In this document: positions 1-9,120 of the stretch, in pieces
Numbering within the stretch: the first letter of the stretch is position 1
Layout: each line of letters opens with the position of its first letter
From: Breoghania sp.
GTDB taxonomy: Bacteria > Pseudomonadota > Alphaproteobacteria > Rhizobiales > Stappiaceae
NCBI RefSeq assembly: GCF_030066895.1
Contig: NZ_JASJAV010000009.1
Span: 1-51,173 of the forward strand
Reading direction: 5' to 3'
DNA length: 51,173 nt
Made by a program: the position numbers and the translations under genes
The notes under the pieces: generated by a model
What the model saw: the letters and a program-made list of their open reading frames with translations, nothing else
Told to the model about the DNA's origin: nothing
The model's database searches: none

Positions 1-795
1 AAACGCGTCACTTCCGGTGCGACAAGCGGGATTGCCTTCACCGATGAGGGAAGGTTCAGCGCCTTGACCATGATGTGGGGCATGATCGTCGATCACACTC
101 CCGACGTCAGATGCGTTTCGATCACGATGATCGAATTCGATTCCAGTTTCGGATGGATATCGATCCCGGCCTCGGCAAACACCTGATCGATGATGCGTCG
201 GTTCTGCATGTCGCGAGACAGCAGGCACAGGGGCAGGCTTGCCGCCTCCTCCCACGTGACGACTTGCGGTCGCGGAACGGCCCGTCGGCCGCCGTCACGA
301 GATGATATCGCTCGCGATAGAGCGGCACCTCGGAAACCCGACCAAGCGGTTCGTTGTCCAGATAGGTGATGCCCGCATCGAGCTGCAGATTGTCGAGCCG
401 CCCCAGTATGTCGGTCGAGGTATAGGAGGAGATCATCAGTTTGATATCCGGATGGATCGCCCACAGCGACGAGGTGTGTCACCATGACCGGCAAGGCCGT
501 GGGGATGGCCCCAATCCTCAGATGGCCGATATCCCCCCTGCTTCATCGTCTCCACGTCGGAGCGCATCGCATTCATGTCACCGACGATACGGCGCGCCCA
601 TTCCAGAACGCGCTGCCCCTCGGCGGTAAACCCGAAAAAGCGGGATCCGCGATCCACAAGTGGGATGCCAAGAGTTTTTTCCAAGTGATTGATATTAGAG
701 GATAAATTTTTTTTAGAAACGCCGCACGTCTGAGCGGCTCGGCCGAAATGCTTTTCCCGCGGAAGGGCTAGCAGGAATTCAAGTTTCTCTTCCAT
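1..795 (-). pseudogene. LysR-family transcriptional regulator, frameshifted, runs off left edge
   Basis: The ATG at 795 opens a clear winged-helix LysR N-terminus (LEFLLALPREKHFGRAAQTC, then NLSSNINHLEKTLGIPLVDR), followed by a helical linker. The effector-binding domain is recovered only by changing frame at about 540 and 470 and again within about 250-330: GHLRIGAIPTALPVMV, then MISSYTSTDILGRLDNLQLD, then CLLSRDMQNRRIIDQVF. An in-frame TGA at 93-95 sits where LysR proteins have the Trp of the W-S-x-I-M-P strand (TGG to TGA). The end of the gene lies outside the window. LysR genes of this type often accompany formate dehydrogenase operons, which fits fdhF and the hyp genes here, but that link is inference. 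The DNA-binding domain could still be made as a truncated peptide. Confidence 0.85.
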
Positions 796-976
796 GCGTA
801 TCCGTCTCAGATTGCGGAAGGCCCAATTCGGCGGTCTTGTTTTGGTGCGGAGTATAAGCCTTGAGGAAAAGACGCTCCTTGATGAAGGTCAATCGGATCG
901 CGGGAGAGGATGTCGCCGCCTCATCGCCGTCTCCGGCTGCACCTTTTCGAGATATGGGGCGAACGGGTGACGTCGG

Positions 977-1318
977 TTACGCGACCTCCAACTCGATGAG
1001 CTGCATCTCGTCGCCGCCGACAGGGGCCAGACTGTGCCCGCCGCATTTCGGGCAGGCGGACACGTGCGACTCGACTTCGACTTCAGCGCCGCAGTCCTGG
1101 CATATGGCCTGTCCGGGCGGCTGCTCGATCTCCAGCAGCGCACCGTCGGCGAAGGTCTGCCGGCTGGTGACGGTGAAGGCGTAACGCAGCGATTCAGGAT
1201 CGAGACAACTGAAATGCTCGACCGAAAGCTTCAATCGATGGACTCTGTCGAAGCCCCTAGCCTCACGTTCGCGCGCCAGAATGCGAAAAAGCGAGTCACA
1301 AATCGTCAGTTCATGCAT
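977..1318 (-). CDS. hypA: HypA, hydrogenase nickel incorporation protein
   Basis: Nickel chaperone that works with HypB to deliver Ni to the large subunit of [NiFe] hydrogenases in the cytoplasm. The 113-residue protein has the normal family length. I chose the ATG at 1318 because it gives the N-terminus MHELTIC with His2, the Ni ligand. An upstream in-frame TTG at 1324 would add two residues and bury that His. The structural zinc site is complete: Cys73, Cys76, Cys89 and Cys92 (CQDC and CPKC). It is intact, unlike fdhF upstream and the LysR gene downstream. No hydrogenase structural gene lies in the window, so its client must be elsewhere or lost. Confidence 0.95.
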   Translation of the reverse strand: MHELTICDSLFRILAREREARGFDRVHRLKLSVEHFSCLDPESLRYAFTVTSRQTFADGALLEIEQPPGQAICQDCGAEVEVESHVSACPKCGGHSLAPVGGDEMQLIELEVA

Positions 1319-1522
1319 GGCCAACCTATGCTCTTCTGTCTTGGGGAATCATTCCGCCCTGCAACCGTTTCGTCTCCGGACTGCCAATCCGGTCGCGGCT
1401 GAAGGTGTCTCGTTTTCGGAAGTCCTTGCTTCACAGCTTCCGCTCGGCGGTTCGTCCTCTCAAACACTCAATACAAATATTCATTACACGAACATCGATT
1501 GCGCAAGCCCCTTGGTGAACGG

Positions 1523-1551
1523 CCGCCCGCGTCGACGAAGCGACGGGGCGG
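1523..1551 (-). terminator. Hairpin downstream of fdhF
   Basis: A long imperfect hairpin lies about 40 nt after the fdhF stop. CCGCCC pairs with GGGCGG and the inner arms CGTCG/CGACG pair around a short loop, with one bulge. A T-run is clearer in the plus orientation (TCTTTTCGG) than after the hairpin on the minus strand, so termination of fdhF is plausible but not certain. The rest of the fdhF-hypA gap (1319-1522) holds no recognisable gene. Confidence 0.45.
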
Positions 1552-1590
1552 TCGGTCTTTTCGGTTATCCGATGATCAGTCGGATTGAGG

Positions 1591-3550
1591 TCATGCGGGC
1601 TCCTGCTCGCGAAGTTCGCTCGCGTTCGACACGGCCTCGCTCAGATTGCCCTTGAGCTCCGCATAGAGCTCTTCGACGTGATTCTCCGCCCAGAACTGAT
1701 CTTCGATCGCCTCGAGCTTGACGGAGGAGTACTTGTATTCCGGCGTCTTGAAAGTCGGGTCGAAGCTCTCGCCAGTCAGCTCGTTGCAGGCGCCGATCCT
1801 CCACTGATAGGTCATGTAGACCACACCCTTGTTGGTGCGCTCGGTGACCTTTGCGCGGGTGATGATCTTGCCGCGACGCGAGGAGACGTAGACCAGTTCC
1901 TTGTCCTTGATCCCGAGACGCTTGGCGTCCTCCGGATTGATGGTGACGAAGCCCGGCTCGTCGGCCAACGTCTGCAGGGCCGAGCAGTTGCCCGTCATCG
2001 AAGGGCAGGAATAGTGCCCGACTTCGCGAACGGTGCAGAGAACCATCGGGAAGTCGTCATCCGTCTGGTCAAGCGGCGGATGCCACTCACAGGCATAGAG
2101 CAGGCCCTTGCCGTTCGGGCGCTGGAACTTGTTGCCGGTGTAGAGGTACTTCGTTCCATGCGGATTATCGAGATCGGTGCAAGGCCACTGAACGTAGCCG
2201 AGGCCTTCCATCTTCTCGTACGTGGCACCGTAATAGATCGGGGTCAGCTCGCGCAGTTCGTCCCAGATCTTCTTGGTGTTCTCGTACTTCATGGGATAGC
2301 CTATCGCCGTGGCGATCTCGGAGATGATCTACCAGTCGTGCTTGCACTCGCCCTTCGGCGGCACGGCCACATCGAAGCGCTGGAACGTGCGGTCGGCGGC
2401 GGTAAACACGCCTTCATGCTCGTCCCAGAAGGTTGCCGGCAGGACCAGATCGGCGAACATCGCCGTCTTCGCCATGAAGATGCCCTGAAAGATGACAAAC
2501 TCCATGTCTTTCAGGGACTTGCGCACGGAGGCAAGATCCGGATCGGTCTGGGCCGGGTCCTCACTCATGATGTAGTAGGCTTTCATCTTGCCTTCTTCCA
2601 CCAGGCGAGGAACGTCGGTGACCATCGCGCCGACCTTGTCCGGCAAGCTCTTCACGCCCCAGCGCTTGGCGAACTTGTCGCGAATCTTCTTGCCCGTGAC
2701 CGGCTGATAGCTCGGGAACACGTCGGGAAGAACGCCGAGATCGCACGAACCCTGCACGTTGTTCTGGCCGCGGACCGGGCCGACGCCGACATTCGGACGA
2801 CCGAGGTTACCGGTCAGCAGCGCCAGGCCGGACGGGCCCTTCACCATGTCGACGCCCATCGTCCATTGAGTGACGCCCATGCCCCACAAGATCATGGAGT
2901 TCGGGCCGGCTGCGTAGATCCGTATCGCCTCGCGCACGTCGTCCAGGTCGAGGCCGGTGATATCGGCAACGTATTCCGGCGTGTATTTGGAGAATATCTT
3001 CTTGTATTCGTAGAAGTCTTCGGTGTGCTTGGCGACGTATTACTTGTCGTACAGGCCTTCGTTGGTCAGCACGTTGGCGAAAGCGTTGACCAGCGCCATG
3101 TTGGAGCCGTTCTTCAGCGGCAGATACAGGTCGGCAAGACGCGCAGTCTCGATCTTGCGCGGATCGCAGATGATGATCTTGGCACCCTTTTCCTTCGCCT
3201 CGATGACGCGGCGTGCGATGACCGGATGGCTGTCGGCGACGTTGTAGCCGAAGACCAGCAGGCAATCGGTGTCGGCAATCTCCTGAATGGAGTTCGACAT
3301 GGCGCCGTTGCCGAGCGTGTAGGCCAGACCGGCAACCAACGTGGTGTGGCAGACGCGGGCGCAGTTGTCGACGTTGTTGGTGCCGATGACGGTACACGCG
3401 AACTTCTGCATGACGAAGTTCGTCTCGTTGCCGCAACCGCGCGAAGAACCGGTCGTCATGATTGCGTCGGGACCGTACTTCTCCTTGATTTCGGAGAACT
3501 TCGTGGATGCGATCTTGATCGCCTCGTCCCACGTGATCCGCTCGAAGTTT
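1591..3550 (-). pseudogene. fdhF: FdhF-type formate dehydrogenase catalytic subunit, 5'-truncated, two nonsense codons
   Basis: Molybdopterin-bis-MGD formate dehydrogenase of the FDH-H type, which oxidises formate to CO2 in formate hydrogenlyase. One frame runs from FERITWDEA through SSRGCGNETNFVMQKFA and NNVDNCARVCH to a C-terminus ending TPEYKYSSVKLE and beyond. The Cys in ARVCH occupies the position of the selenocysteine in the E. coli enzyme. The N-terminal 70-80 residues, which should carry the [4Fe-4S] cysteines, are missing because the gene abuts focA at about 3541-3550. TAA at 3040-3042 and TAG at 2329-2331 interrupt the frame where Gln is expected (DK-stop-YVAKH and HDW-stop-IISEI). 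No frameshift is needed. Non-functional as read. Confidence 0.9.
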
Positions 3551-4098
3551 TGGGTCGGCAACCTCGTCGGTTCGCTCGTGATCGTCTTCATTGCCTACAT
3601 GGCGCGCGAACAGGCGCTTAACGGCAACGGCGTCGAAACCGTGATGCTGAAGATCGGCATCGCGAAGGTTTCGCTCTCGACCACGACGATCTTCTTCAAG
3701 GCCATCATGTGTAACCTGATGGTGTGCTGTGCCTGGCGGTCTGGCTCGCCTATTCGTGCCACAGCGTTGTGGATAAGATCGTGGCGATCATCCTGCCGAT
3801 CTCCGGCTTCGTTGCCGCCGGCTTCGAACACTGTGTCGCCAACATGTACTTCCTGCCCTTCGCTTACCTTCTCAAGGTAATCGGCAACGTGCCGGACGGC
3901 ATGAACGTCGACGTTCTGACCGTCGGGTCGGTCGCACACAACATCATCGTCGCGACTGCGGGCAACATCGTCGGCGGCGGCCTGTTCGTCGGAGCCTTCT
4001 ACTGGACGATCTATCGCAAGGGCATGGGCGGAGTGAAGCTCGCCAAGGTCGAAGCGTCCGACAATGCTGCAGCCGGCCACGTGGCCGCCCAGCAGTAA
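3546..4098 (+). pseudogene. focA: FocA/FNT-family formate channel, 5'-truncated and frameshifted
   Basis: Inner-membrane formate/nitrite transporter. The sequence begins abruptly at FWVGNLVGSLVIVFIAYMAR, corresponding to about residue 100 of a normal protein near 280 residues, so the first transmembrane helices and the start codon are gone. The remainder is well conserved: NLMVC / LAVWLAYS, GFEHCVANMYFLPFAY and TAGNIVGGGLFVGAFYW. A 5-bp tandem duplication (TGTGC twice, 3723-3732) shifts the frame in the middle of NLMVCLAVW. focA normally sits next to fdhF-type genes, so the pairing is natural. The head-to-head join to a truncated fdhF points to a deletion that removed both 5' ends and the shared promoter. 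Confidence 0.88.
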
Positions 4099-4292
4099 GG
4101 ACACGAAACGCGGCCCAGATCACCTCCTGCCGACCAGGGTGGTCCGGGTCCCGTCCCTCATAAGTCCGGGTCGTTCGAAACGTGGACGCGCATTCGCCAC
4201 GCTCAAGACGCCGGGCAGACAGGGGGATTAGTGGAGCACGGTTTGGACAGAGATCTCACTGTCCTGCCGCGCTCCATGCGTATTGGAGGTCG

Positions 4293-4330
4293 GATTCCGC
4301 ACCTCCATAAAGATTCCGCACCTCCATAAA
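4293..4330. repeat. Perfect 19-bp tandem duplication between focA and hypE
   Basis: The 19-mer GATTCCGCACCTCCATAAA occurs twice back to back (4293-4311, 4312-4330). The first copy also forms a hairpin with the preceding GGAGGT at 4285-4290. It lies in the non-coding gap between the convergent focA and hypE genes. It is one of several short tandem duplications in the window. Confidence 0.95.
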
Positions 4331-4333
4331 GAG

Positions 4334-4368
4334 AGGGCCCACCTTTCACGGCGGACCCTTCGGTTTTA
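4334..4368 (+). terminator. Probable terminator between convergent focA and hypE
   Basis: An imperfect GC-rich hairpin (GGGCCCACC pairing with GGCGGACCC around TTTCAC) is followed by TTCGGTTTT on the plus strand. On the minus strand the same hairpin is followed by a T-rich stretch, TCTCTTTA. It could therefore end transcription of focA, of hypE, or of both. The pairing includes two mismatches. Confidence 0.55.
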
Positions 4369-4391
4369 CTCACAGAGGCAGTGAACGAGGT

Positions 4392-5456
4392 TCAGCAGAT
4401 CCGCGGCAATTGCTCGCCGTTCAGCCATTCCACCACGCGCTCGCTGCCGAAGCTCGTCTCCAGCCGCACGAGCTTCAGCGGATCTGCGACCGCCCGGCCG
4501 ATGATCGCCGCGTCCTCGCCATGGGGAGCAGCGCGCATCACCTTCAGCAACGCCTCTGCCTTTTCTTGAGGGCATAAGGCTAGCAGCTTGCCTTCATTGG
4601 CGACGCCCAACGGGTCGATGCCCAGCAATTCGCAGGCTCCGCGCACCGCCGGTTTGACGGGCAGCGCATCCTCTTCCAGAACGAGCCCCACGCCCGATTG
4701 ATTGGTGAGTTCGTTCAAGGTCGCAGCCAGACCGCCACGGGTCGGATCCCGCAGGTAGTGGGTTTCCGGTTCAGTCTCGACCATCGCGGCGATCATGCGG
4801 TGAAGCGGCGCGCTGTCGCTCTAGATGGTGGTTTCGAAATCAAGATTTTCGCGCTTCGACAGGATGGCGATACCGTGATCGCCGATTGAACTGGAGACGA
4901 GGATGGCATCGCCCTCGCGGATCTGGTCGCCGTCGATCTCAAGTCCATCATCCAGCACGCCGACCCCGGCGGTGGAAATGAACACGCCGGCCGCCTTGCC
5001 GCGTTCCACCGCCTTGGTATCGCCGGTCACGATCGGCACTCCGGCCGCCTTCGAGGCTTCCGCTATGCTCTCCACGATCCGCTTGAGATTGGAGAGCGGC
5101 AGTCCCTCCTCGATGATAAAACTTGCCGACAGATAAAGCGGCTTTGCCCCGCTCATCGCCACGTCGTTGATCGTGCCGTGAACCGCAAGCGAGCCGATAT
5201 CTCCGCCGGGAAAGAACAGCGGCGATATCACGTAGCTATCCGTCGACATGACAAGACGCCCGGCAGCGGGCGGCATTACCGCCATGTCGTCGCCCTGGGC
5301 AAGGAACTCGTTGTCGAACGCGTTGCCGAAAACCTCGGACACCAGTTGCGCCATGGCGCGACCGCCGCCGCCGTGGGTCATGTCGACCCGGCCTTTGGCG
5401 ATATCGAGCGCCCTGGGAAAAAGGCGCGCGTTTCGGCTGTGGGAATGATCGTTCAT
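4392..5456 (-). pseudogene. hypE: HypE, hydrogenase cyanide-ligand maturation protein, one in-frame TAG
   Basis: HypE dehydrates the thiocarbamate placed on its C-terminal Cys by HypF, making the CN ligands of [NiFe] hydrogenases. The gene starts at ATG 5456, preceded by a strong AAGGAGGG. It shows the expected AIRS/PurM-like fold motifs (MTHGGGGRAMAQLVSEVF, GTINDVAMSGA, VTGDTKAVERG) and ends with the conserved C-terminal PRIC. A single TAG at 4821-4823 interrupts TTI-stop-SDSAPLHRM, most likely Gln CAG to TAG. Without it the 354-residue protein would be complete and of normal length. It follows hypD by about 20 nt in the operon hypB-hypF-hypC-hypD-hypE. Confidence 0.9.
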
Positions 5457-5478
5457 GTTCCCCTCCTTCGTTATGACC

Positions 5479-6582
5479 TTACGCCGCCGTCTTGTTCCGG
5501 TGCTGACCGTAAAGCCAATGTGCAGCGCATTCGCCTTCGCTTGAGATCATGCACGAGCCAATGGGATCGTCCGGCGTGCAGGCCCGTCCGAAGAGCGGGC
5601 ATTGTTCGGGGCGTTTCAGGCCGCGCACGATTTCCGCGCAAGCGCACGATTTTGGATCGGGCACGGCACGATAGGGCCGCGAGGAGAATTTCAGTTCTGC
5701 ATCGAAATCGGCATAGGCGTCCGCCACGCGCATCGCGCTGTCCGGCAGACATCTAAGCCCGCGCCATTCGAAGGCGCCGCGAAGCTGGAAGGTTTCCGCG
5801 ATTACGGTTTGCGCCTTCTCGTTGCCGACGGCAGGAAGTGCCCGCACATAGGCATTTTCGACGCGCCTCCGCCCCTCATTGACCTGTCGCGTCAGCATCA
5901 GGATCGCCTGCAACAGATCGAGCGGCTCGAACCCGGCCACGACGATCGCTTGCCCCCGGTCGGCGAATTCCTGGTAAGGCTCGATCCCGATCACAGCGGA
6001 GACATGGCCCGGCCCGATGATCCCCTGCAACGGCAGGCTTTCACCATCGAGGATCGCGCGCATGGCAGCGGGCGTCAGAACGTGATTGCAGAAGATGGAG
6101 AAATTTGTCAGCCCTTCCGCCTTGGCGATCTTCAGTGCCATGGCGGAGGACGGTGTGGTCGTCTCGAAACCGATGGCGAGGAAGGCGACCTCGCGGCCCG
6201 GGTTTTCACGCGCAATCTTGAGCGCATCGAGCGTCAACCAGACCATGCGAATATCGACCTCCGCCGCCTTTGCCTTGAGAAGACTCATGCGGTGGGAACC
6301 GGGCACACGCATCATGTCGCCATAGGAGCACAGAATGACGCCGTGATCGCGTGCGAGTTCGATCGCGCTGTCGACCCGCCCGACGGGCAGAACGCAGACG
6401 GGACAGCCTGGCCCGTGCACAAGGCGGATATTGTCGGGCAGCATCTCCTCAAGGCTGTAGCGGGCGATCGTATGGGTATGCCCGCCGCAGAACTCCATGA
6501 GCGTGTAGGAACGATCCGGCTCGCATTCGGCGACGATCTTCTTCGCAAGCTTGCCGTCCCTGAATTCGGAGGCGTATTTCAT
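5479..6582 (-). CDS. hypD: HypD, hydrogenase Fe-(CN)2CO assembly scaffold
   Basis: An iron-sulfur protein that with HypC forms the platform on which the Fe(CN)2CO group is built. The 367 residues match the usual family length (about 370). Signature stretches are intact: EFCGGHTHTIARY, HGPGCPVCVLP and the C-terminal Cys-rich region (CACAEIVRG, CPLFGRACTPDDPIGSCM) that binds the [4Fe-4S] cluster. The start codon overlaps the hypC stop in an ATGA arrangement, a sign of translational coupling. No lesion is visible, in contrast to its neighbours hypE, hypF and hypB. Confidence 0.96.
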   Translation of the reverse strand: MKYASEFRDGKLAKKIVAECEPDRSYTLMEFCGGHTHTIARYSLEEMLPDNIRLVHGPGCPVCVLPVGRVDSAIELARDHGVILCSYGDMMRVPGSHRMSLLKAKAAEVDIRMVWLTLDALKIARENPGREVAFLAIGFETTTPSSAMALKIAKAEGLTNFSIFCNHVLTPAAMRAILDGESLPLQGIIGPGHVSAVIGIEPYQEFADRGQAIVVAGFEPLDLLQAILMLTRQVNEGRRRVENAYVRALPAVGNEKAQTVIAETFQLRGAFEWRGLRCLPDSAMRVADAYADFDAELKFSSRPYRAVPDPKSCACAEIVRGLKRPEQCPLFGRACTPDDPIGSCMISSEGECAAHWLYGQHRNKTAA

Positions 6583-6830
6583 CCCGCCATCTCCGCCAGG
6601 TTCAGTTCCCCGGCCAGCTCCCCCATCTCCTTGAGCGCATCCAGCGTGTCTTTCGCCTCTTCCGGCGAAATGCGGATGAGCGCGAAGCCCACATGAATGA
6701 GGACATAGTTGCCGACGGCGATATTCTCCAGGAGAGTCGGACTGACCGATTTCGCGACGTCGTCGATGCTGACCTTGCCCATGTCATTGGGTTGGAGTTC
6801 GATCACCTCGGCCGGAATTGCCAGACACAT
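6579..6830 (-). CDS. hypC: HypC, hydrogenase maturation chaperone
   Basis: Small OB-fold chaperone that carries the Fe(CN)2CO unit with HypD and delivers it to the hydrogenase precursor. Its 83 residues are of standard size. The N-terminus is MCLAIPAEV, where Cys2 is the conserved metal-interacting residue. A purine-rich GAGGAGAAGG precedes the ATG. It overlaps hypD by 4 nt and follows hypF by about 17 nt. Intact. Confidence 0.96.
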   Translation of the reverse strand: MCLAIPAEVIELQPNDMGKVSIDDVAKSVSPTLLENIAVGNYVLIHVGFALIRISPEEAKDTLDALKEMGELAGELNLAEMAG

Positions 6831-6847
6831 CGTTCCTTCTCCTCAAA

Positions 6848-8007
6848 CTAGAAAGTCTCACCCAAACGCAATGCCGCAACATAGGCCTGACCAAGACTGA
6901 CCGCCGGATCACCCGGGCCGAACCGCTCGTGTCTTAGGATCTGCACGCCCTGAGCGCCGAGCCTGCGGCTGAGATCGTTCGTCAGAACCTTGTTGAAGAA
7001 GCAACCGCCCGAAATAGGCGATGCCCGTGACGGGCAACGGAAGACGGTGCATGGAGATGACCACCCATTCCGCGACGGCGGCCGCAAGTGTCCCGTGGAA
7101 GAGATTGGCCCCACGTTGACGGTCGGAAATATCGGCAAGCGTCGCGAGGAGTGGTCTGAGATCGAGTTCGCCGTCACGCGAAATTCGCCATCCCGTCGGC
7201 ATTTCCTCAGGCTCGGTGACGAAGCTTTCCAGCGCTATCAGTGCCTGCCCTTCGTGCTCGGCGACGTCGCATACACCCAGCAGGCCCGAGGCCACATCGA
7301 ACAGACGCCCCATGGACGTCGTCTTCGGGCAATTGAGCCCCTTGTACATCACTACGCCGAGGTTCCGAGCTGCCGGAATATGTGACCAGCGATCCGCGAT
7401 CTCGTCACCACGCCCGATCGCATGAAGCACAGAGGCTCCCATCAGCCACACTTCGCGTGTGGCGACATCCCGCCCGGTTGCAACAAGGGAAACAGGTGGC
7501 CAGCGCGAAAAAACTCCGCGCCATCGACGAAGAAAAGTTCGCCGCCCCACGCCTCATCGCCCGTTCCAAGGCCGAAGCCGTCGAAGGACAGGCCAAGGAG
7601 CGGAGCGTCGTGACCATGTTCGGCGGCCACCGCCGCCACATGAGCGTGATGGTGCTGGACCGGGATCAACTCCGCTCCCAGTTCCTCCGCCAGTGCGGCT
7701 GCGAGGCGGATGGAGGGAAAGTCGGGATGGAGATCATGGGCAACGGCGGCCGGGACCACACCCAGCCGCTCGATCATGGCCCAGGCCGTTTCTTCCATGT
7801 CCCGGATGGCCTCAGGCGTATACGTATATGGCCGACATCGCGGGACACATAGGCCCAGTTTACGTCGATAACGGTGATCGTATCCTTCAAGAAGGCGCCA
7901 AGTCCGATCAACGGCGGCAGGGAACGCGGCAGATCGAAGGTGAGACGAACGCGATCGCCCTCGGCCTGCTCGCCAGCGGACCTGCCGCGTTGAACCGCGC
8001 TCTCCAT
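6848..8007 (-). pseudogene. hypF: Short HypF (carbamoyltransferase, Kae1-like domains only), at least three frameshifts
   Basis: HypF transfers a carbamoyl group to HypE for cyanide-ligand synthesis. Only the C-terminal half is encoded, beginning MESAVQRGRSAGEQ at ATG 8007 (4 nt after the hypB stop) and reading LTFDLPRSLPPLIGLGAFLK. A short form starting at this point is known in some bacteria, for example one Ralstonia/Cupriavidus HypF, so the short start may be original. The frame changes near 7830 (at a CGTATA repeat), 7475 and 7015: DVGH / YTPEAIRDMEETAWAMIERL, then VQHHHAHVAAVAAEHG, then AARNLGVVMYKGLNCPKTTS, then GGCFFNKVLTNDLSRRL. Both the H-H-x-A-H metal site and the CFFN motif are recognisable. 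Not translatable as a whole. Confidence 0.88.
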
Positions 8008-8010
8008 GGC

Positions 8011-8910
8011 TCAGGCCGCCCTCGAGGCGATCAGTCCGGCGCGGCGTTCGCGCACCCATTCGACCCAGATCTCAAGCCCCTCGCCGGAGGTCGCCGAGAG
8101 CTGCAGGATCTGCAGGGATGGGTTGACCCGCCGTGCAAGGCCCATACAGCGCGCGATATCGAACTTCACATAGGGGGCAAGGTCGATCTTGTTGATGATC
8201 ATCAGGTCCGCGACAGCGAACATGTCGGGATACTTGATCGGCTTGTCTTCGCCCTCGGTGACCGAAAGGATTACGACCTTCGCCGCTTCACCGAGATCAA
8301 AGGTCGCCGGGAACACCAGGTTTCCGACATTCTCGATAAAGAGGACCGAGCCTTCCTGCGGGTTGAGGCTTTTCGAGGCGTCGGCTATCATCGCCGCATC
8401 CAGATGGCACTCCTTGCCCGTATTGACCTGAATGGCAGAAACGCTCGTTTCGCGAATGTGGTCGGCGTCGTTCGACGTCTGCTGATCGCCTTCGATCACG
8501 GCGACCGGCAAATCCGGCTGCAGCGCCTTGACCGTTTCGCACAAAAGCGTGGTCTTGCCGGAACCGGGACTGGAAAGCAGATTGAGCGCGAGCATACCGT
8601 CCTTTTCGAACACCGCCCGGTTTTCCGCCGTCCTGCGATCATTCTCGCCAAGAACGGCTTCTTCCATCTTGGTCACACGTGTCTGATCAAGCCCCGGAAC
8701 GGAGATACCGGCCTCGCCTTCCCCGTAATGAATATGCCTGTCTTCATGCGTGTGCTTATGGGTATGTTCATGGTCATGGCCGTGGGCGATCCCGGCTGCA
8801 TGAAGCGCGGCGTGTTCTTCTTCGCTCATGCCTTCGTGGTGCTAGTGATGATGATGGTTGTGATCGTGGACTTCGACAGTGGCTTGCCCGCAACCGCATA
8901 CGCTGCACAT
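8011..8910 (-). pseudogene. hypB: HypB, nickel-binding GTPase, in-frame TAG in the His-rich N-terminus
   Basis: SIMIBI-class GTPase for nickel insertion. The true start is ATG 8908-8910, which gives the conserved high-affinity Ni motif MCSVCGCG. A histidine-rich stretch follows and is interrupted by TAG at 8842-8844 (HHHH-stop-HHEG; Gln CAG to TAG is the simplest reading). Downstream the frame is intact: a second His-rich tract (HGHDHEHTHKHTHEDRHIHY), the Walker A LLSSPGSGKTTL, IEGDQQT, and NKIDLAPYV. Translation could restart at ATG 8829 (MSEEEHAALH). That would yield a GTPase lacking the CxxCGC site but keeping the second His tract, so partial function cannot be excluded. Confidence 0.9.
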
Positions 8911-8942
8911 CGTAGCTACCTCCGATACCGATCACGCCGACT

Positions 8943-9044
8943 TCACATCCAGGTCCCTTGAGAGATCTTCATTTCGCCGACGTGGTCGAACAAGTTCGAC
9001 ATCTCGTTGAATTCACGGAGCAGGATCGGTCGCGAACGCTCCAT
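8943..9044 (-). CDS. Small ORF between fdhD and hypB
   Basis: A 33-codon ORF (MERSRPILLREFNEMSNLFD, then HVGEMKISQGTWM) ends about 30 nt before the hypB start. I do not recognise it. It has no convincing ribosome binding site. It could be a leader peptide, the relic of a deleted gene, or chance. Confidence 0.2.
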   Translation of the reverse strand: MERSRPILLREFNEMSNLFDHVGEMKISQGTWM

Positions 9045-9120
9045 GAGCCAAATAAATTTCCGCTGCCTTTCCAATTGACTATCGTTTTCTACCAATGGCT
9101 AGCACCGGATTGCCGATGGT

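Noticed and set aside
1585..3621. 678-codon open frame on the plus strand
   Set aside because: It is antisense to fdhF and has Arg/Leu/Val/Asp-rich shadow composition without any domain. fdhF homology on the other strand is unmistakable.
4293..4330. Possible CRISPR-like or REP array
   Set aside because: Only two perfect copies without spacers: a simple tandem duplication. No CRISPR repeat-spacer pattern was found anywhere in the window.
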